The notes beneath the pieces are model-generated. The model searched no databases. It saw nothing but the letters and a program-made list of their open reading frames with translations, and was not told the DNA's origin. Shown here piece after piece: positions 42,405 through 44,286 of a stretch of DNA of 44,286 nucleotides (position 1 is its first letter; the number at the start of each line of letters is the position of its first letter). The stretch spans positions 1-44,286 of the forward strand of contig JACKJK010000015.1 of the NCBI GenBank assembly GCA_020637985.1, read 5' to 3'. The translations under genes and the position numbers were made by a program. The DNA is from Rhodobiaceae bacterium (GTDB taxonomy: Bacteria > Pseudomonadota > Alphaproteobacteria > Rhizobiales > Tepidamorphaceae).

Positions 42405-43358
42405 TTACGCCGCCCGGTTCTGCCCGGCCTTGCCTGCGCGCGCGGCGACAAGGACGCCAGCGACCGTGATGAGCCCAATTCCCGCAAGCGTCGACGGCGA
42501 CGGCGGTTCGGCGAACAGCACGATGCTCCACACCGCTGCCGAGACGAGATAGCCGTAGTCGAACGTGCCGATGATCTGCGGCGGGGCGATCTGGTAGGCG
42601 CGCGCGACGCCGAGGAAGTACCCGGCCGACAGGATCCCCAGCAGCGCCAGCAACGCCCACGAGCCGGCGTCCATCGCGGACCATACCCGCAGCAGGAAGG
42701 GATGCGCCGCCGCCTGCGCCGGGTCAGCGGGGACGAGCGCAAGCAGCGCGGCCACGCCGAGCCCGGTCGCGATGAAGGCGACATGCAGCCACAGCGCCAG
42801 GGCGGTGGCGTTCTCGCGCTGGCATTTGCTGCGCGTCAGCACCATCGCCAGCGAATAGAACACGGCCGCCATCAGCGGCAGCACGATCGCCCATGAGAAG
42901 GCAGCGGTGCCGGGTCTGAGGATCACCGCGACGCCGGCGAACCCGACGAGGACGCCGAGCCATTGGCGCGCCGTGACACGTTCGCCGAGCGCGGGCGCGC
43001 AGAGGAGCGTCGTGATGATCGGGTTGGTGTAGACGGCGACGGCTGCGACCGGCAGCGTCAGCATGGTCAGCGACGCGTAGTAGGCGAGCCAGCACGCCAC
43101 CAGCAACGCGCTGCGCACGACAACCCACCCTGGCGAATGCGTTCGCATCCGCTGGCCCTGCCAGCGCACCAGCGCCAGGAGGCATGCCGCCGCGAAGGCC
43201 GAGCGGACGGCGAAGATCTGCCATACTGTCAACTCGGAACTGGCGAGCTTCACCAGCGCGTCCGCCAGCGCCATCGCCGCGGTCGACAGCAGGATCAGCC
43301 CGATGCCCCTTGCGACCTGGTCCGGTGCAGGTTGGGCGGGGACGGGTCGCGCGGTCAC
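42405..43358 (-). CDS. EamA/DMT-family transporter (coupled to hydrolase)
   Basis: This 317-residue protein has ten hydrophobic segments in two EamA repeats: GIGLILLSTAAMALADALVKLASSELTVWQIFAVRSAFA, then PVAAVAVYTNPIITTLLCAPALGERVTARQWLGVLVGFAGV, and ALLALLGILSAGYFLGVARAYQIAPPQIIGTFDYGYLV in the second half. It is an S-adenosylmethionine- or metabolite-exporter type; cargo is unknown. The start is GTG at 43358, overlapping the hydrolase stop (GTGA), so translation is coupled. That fixes the start even though the frame is open upstream. Confidence 0.88.
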   Translation of the reverse strand: MTARPVPAQPAPDQVARGIGLILLSTAAMALADALVKLASSELTVWQIFAVRSAFAAACLLALVRWQGQRMRTHSPGWVVVRSALLVACWLAYYASLTMLTLPVAAVAVYTNPIITTLLCAPALGERVTARQWLGVLVGFAGVAVILRPGTAAFSWAIVLPLMAAVFYSLAMVLTRSKCQRENATALALWLHVAFIATGLGVAALLALVPADPAQAAAHPFLLRVWSAMDAGSWALLALLGILSAGYFLGVARAYQIAPPQIIGTFDYGYLVSAAVWSIVLFAEPPSPSTLAGIGLITVAGVLVAARAGKAGQNRAA

Positions 43359-44170
43359 AGGAACGCCAGCAGTTCGCCGAGCACCGCTTGCGGGTTCTCC
43401 AGCTGCGGCAGGTGGCCGGTGCCGGGCAGGGTGGCGAATTGCGCGTCCGCCATCAGCGCATGCAGCGCCTTGCCGCGCGCAAGCGGGATCCACGGATCGT
43501 CCTCGCCCCAGACGATCTTCACCGGGCAGCGCACGTCGGCGAACATCGGCTCGACCTCGGCGGTGTACTTTTCGTCGGCTTGAGCAAACTGCCGGTAGAA
43601 GCTCGCCGCGCCTTCCGGGGTTAGCCATGGCGCGATGAGGTTCTCGCGGTCGTCGCCCTGCAGGTCATTCACCAGCGCGCCGTCGATATAGGCGCCGACA
43701 AGCGCGCGGTGAATGTGCGGTGGCAGGCCCTGGAACGCCGCCACGTGGCGGCCGACGTGATCGAAGAACTCCGACCCCCACGGGCGCATGGCGACGACGT
43801 TCATGAGCACGTAGCGCTCGTAGTCGCATCCGTGCAGCAGGTGGGCGCGCAGCGTCGTCGCACCGCCGAAATCATGCGCAACCACGCGCGGGCGCGACAG
43901 GCCCCAGTGCGCGAGCATCTGCGCGAAGACCTCGCCCTGCACGTCGAGCGAGGTCGGCTGGTCGGCGCGCTTCTCCGACATGCCGTAGCCGGGCATGTCG
44001 TACCAGTGCACAGTGAAATGCCGTGCGAGTTCGGGGATGATCCTGTGCCAGGAGAACGACGACCACGGCCAGCCGTGCGCCAGCACGAGGCCCGGCCCCG
44101 TTCCGGCCCGGCCCGCCGCGACCTGGCCTGCGCTGGTCGCAACTCGTTCGTCGAGCGCCCAGCGCGTCAC
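43355..44170 (-). CDS. Alpha/beta hydrolase, epoxide hydrolase/haloalkane dehalogenase-like
   Basis: This 271-residue hydrolase has the oxyanion region VLAHGWPWSSFSWHRIIPELA. The nucleophile motif AHDFGGATTLRAHLL has Asp100 rather than Ser, which is the epoxide hydrolase or dehalogenase type. Its acid lies in VWGEDDPWIPLARG and its His in LPGTGHLPQLENP. GTG at 44170 is preferred: it lies four bases after the moeA stop and gives a normal N-terminus; a longer frame overlapping moeA is not plausible. The tight moeA-hydrolase-EamA order suggests shared expression; the substrate is unknown. Confidence 0.85.
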   Translation of the reverse strand: MTRWALDERVATSAGQVAAGRAGTGPGLVLAHGWPWSSFSWHRIIPELARHFTVHWYDMPGYGMSEKRADQPTSLDVQGEVFAQMLAHWGLSRPRVVAHDFGGATTLRAHLLHGCDYERYVLMNVVAMRPWGSEFFDHVGRHVAAFQGLPPHIHRALVGAYIDGALVNDLQGDDRENLIAPWLTPEGAASFYRQFAQADEKYTAEVEPMFADVRCPVKIVWGEDDPWIPLARGKALHALMADAQFATLPGTGHLPQLENPQAVLGELLAFL

Positions 44171-44174
44171 CGGC

Positions 44175-44286
44175 CTAAACCCCAAGCTCGGTAAACGGGA
44201 TGAACGCGACCGGCTCGCCGCGCGCGACACTGGTCGCTTCTTCCGGGATCTCGATCAGCCCGTCGGCGGCGCGCAGGCCGGAGATT
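44175..44286 (-). CDS. moeA: Molybdopterin molybdotransferase, C-terminal end (cut by window end)
   Basis: This frame, running off the right edge, ends ISGLRAADGLIEIPEEATSVARGEPVAFIPFTELGV and stop. The SGLRAADGLIEIPE sequence followed by a GEPVAFIPF strand is the typical MoeA domain IV ending, so this is the last 36 or so residues of MoeA, which inserts molybdate into adenylylated molybdopterin. The stop (TAG) lies four bases before the hydrolase GTG. The short length limits confidence, but the match to the family ending is clear. Confidence 0.8.
   Translation of the reverse strand, partial: ISGLRAADGLIEIPEEATSVARGEPVAFIPFTELGV

Overview
The window reads as chromosomal DNA of a GC-rich alphaproteobacterium. 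The evidence is strong G/C preference at third codon positions and several families I associate with that class: DUF1289, DUF2336, DUF5765, clan AA (TIGR02281-type) aspartic proteases, a PdhS/PleC-like histidine kinase and tripartite tricarboxylate transporters. I cannot fix the order; Rhodospirillales- or Hyphomicrobiales-like lineages fit. No rRNA, tRNA, insertion sequence, prophage or CRISPR array was seen. Both ends cut genes: formyl-CoA:oxalate CoA-transferase on the left and MoeA on the right.

Region 1 (1-9.3 kb, all + strand) is a coherent C1/C2 block: Frc, a stand-alone formyltransferase resembling the hydrolase domain of 10-formyl-tetrahydrofolate dehydrogenase, formate-tetrahydrofolate ligase, a tandem universal stress protein, a complete TctCBA-type transporter and a serine-glyoxylate-type aminotransferase. 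Together these suggest uptake and use of oxalate (or a related small acid), with formyl-CoA and glyoxylate feeding folate C1 and glycine/serine metabolism. This is the most interesting candidate system here.

Region 2 (9.4-16.7 kb) is mixed: a small membrane protein, an NTF2-like protein, a divergent EamA exporter/LysR pair with a dyad between them, a YadGH-type ABC-2 exporter, DusA and a TauE/SafE permease. The space after TauE/SafE (16.67-16.90 kb) lies between convergent genes. It is AT-rich and carries repeated GAATC-containing units and a perfect 15-bp dyad.

Region 3 (16.9-29.8 kb) holds housekeeping and envelope genes: a 63-residue membrane protein, phosphomanno/phosphoglucomutase, two paralogous membrane-anchored aspartic proteases, a DUF5765 membrane protein, a LysE exporter, DUF1289, CobT, a membrane-anchored cyclic-nucleotide-binding protein, a PdhS-like kinase, a membrane-anchored nuclease, an SDR, a UDG-fold protein, DUF2336 and a PaaG-like hydratase/isomerase.

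Region 4 (29.9-32.2 kb) is a compact envelope-sensing unit: a four-EF-hand Met/His-rich exported protein, an ECF sigma factor, a one-TM probable anti-sigma factor and a CnrR/ZraP-like periplasmic protein, the last three overlapping.

Region 5 (32.2-44.3 kb) holds a beta-hydroxyacid dehydrogenase, a polar amino-acid ABC importer without its ATPase, a GT-C-like membrane protein group, a periplasmic ankyrin protein, a Tat-exported beta-rich protein, an SDR lacking the usual Tyr/Lys pair, a methyltransferase, a divergent AroQ, and a coupled moeA-hydrolase-EamA string.
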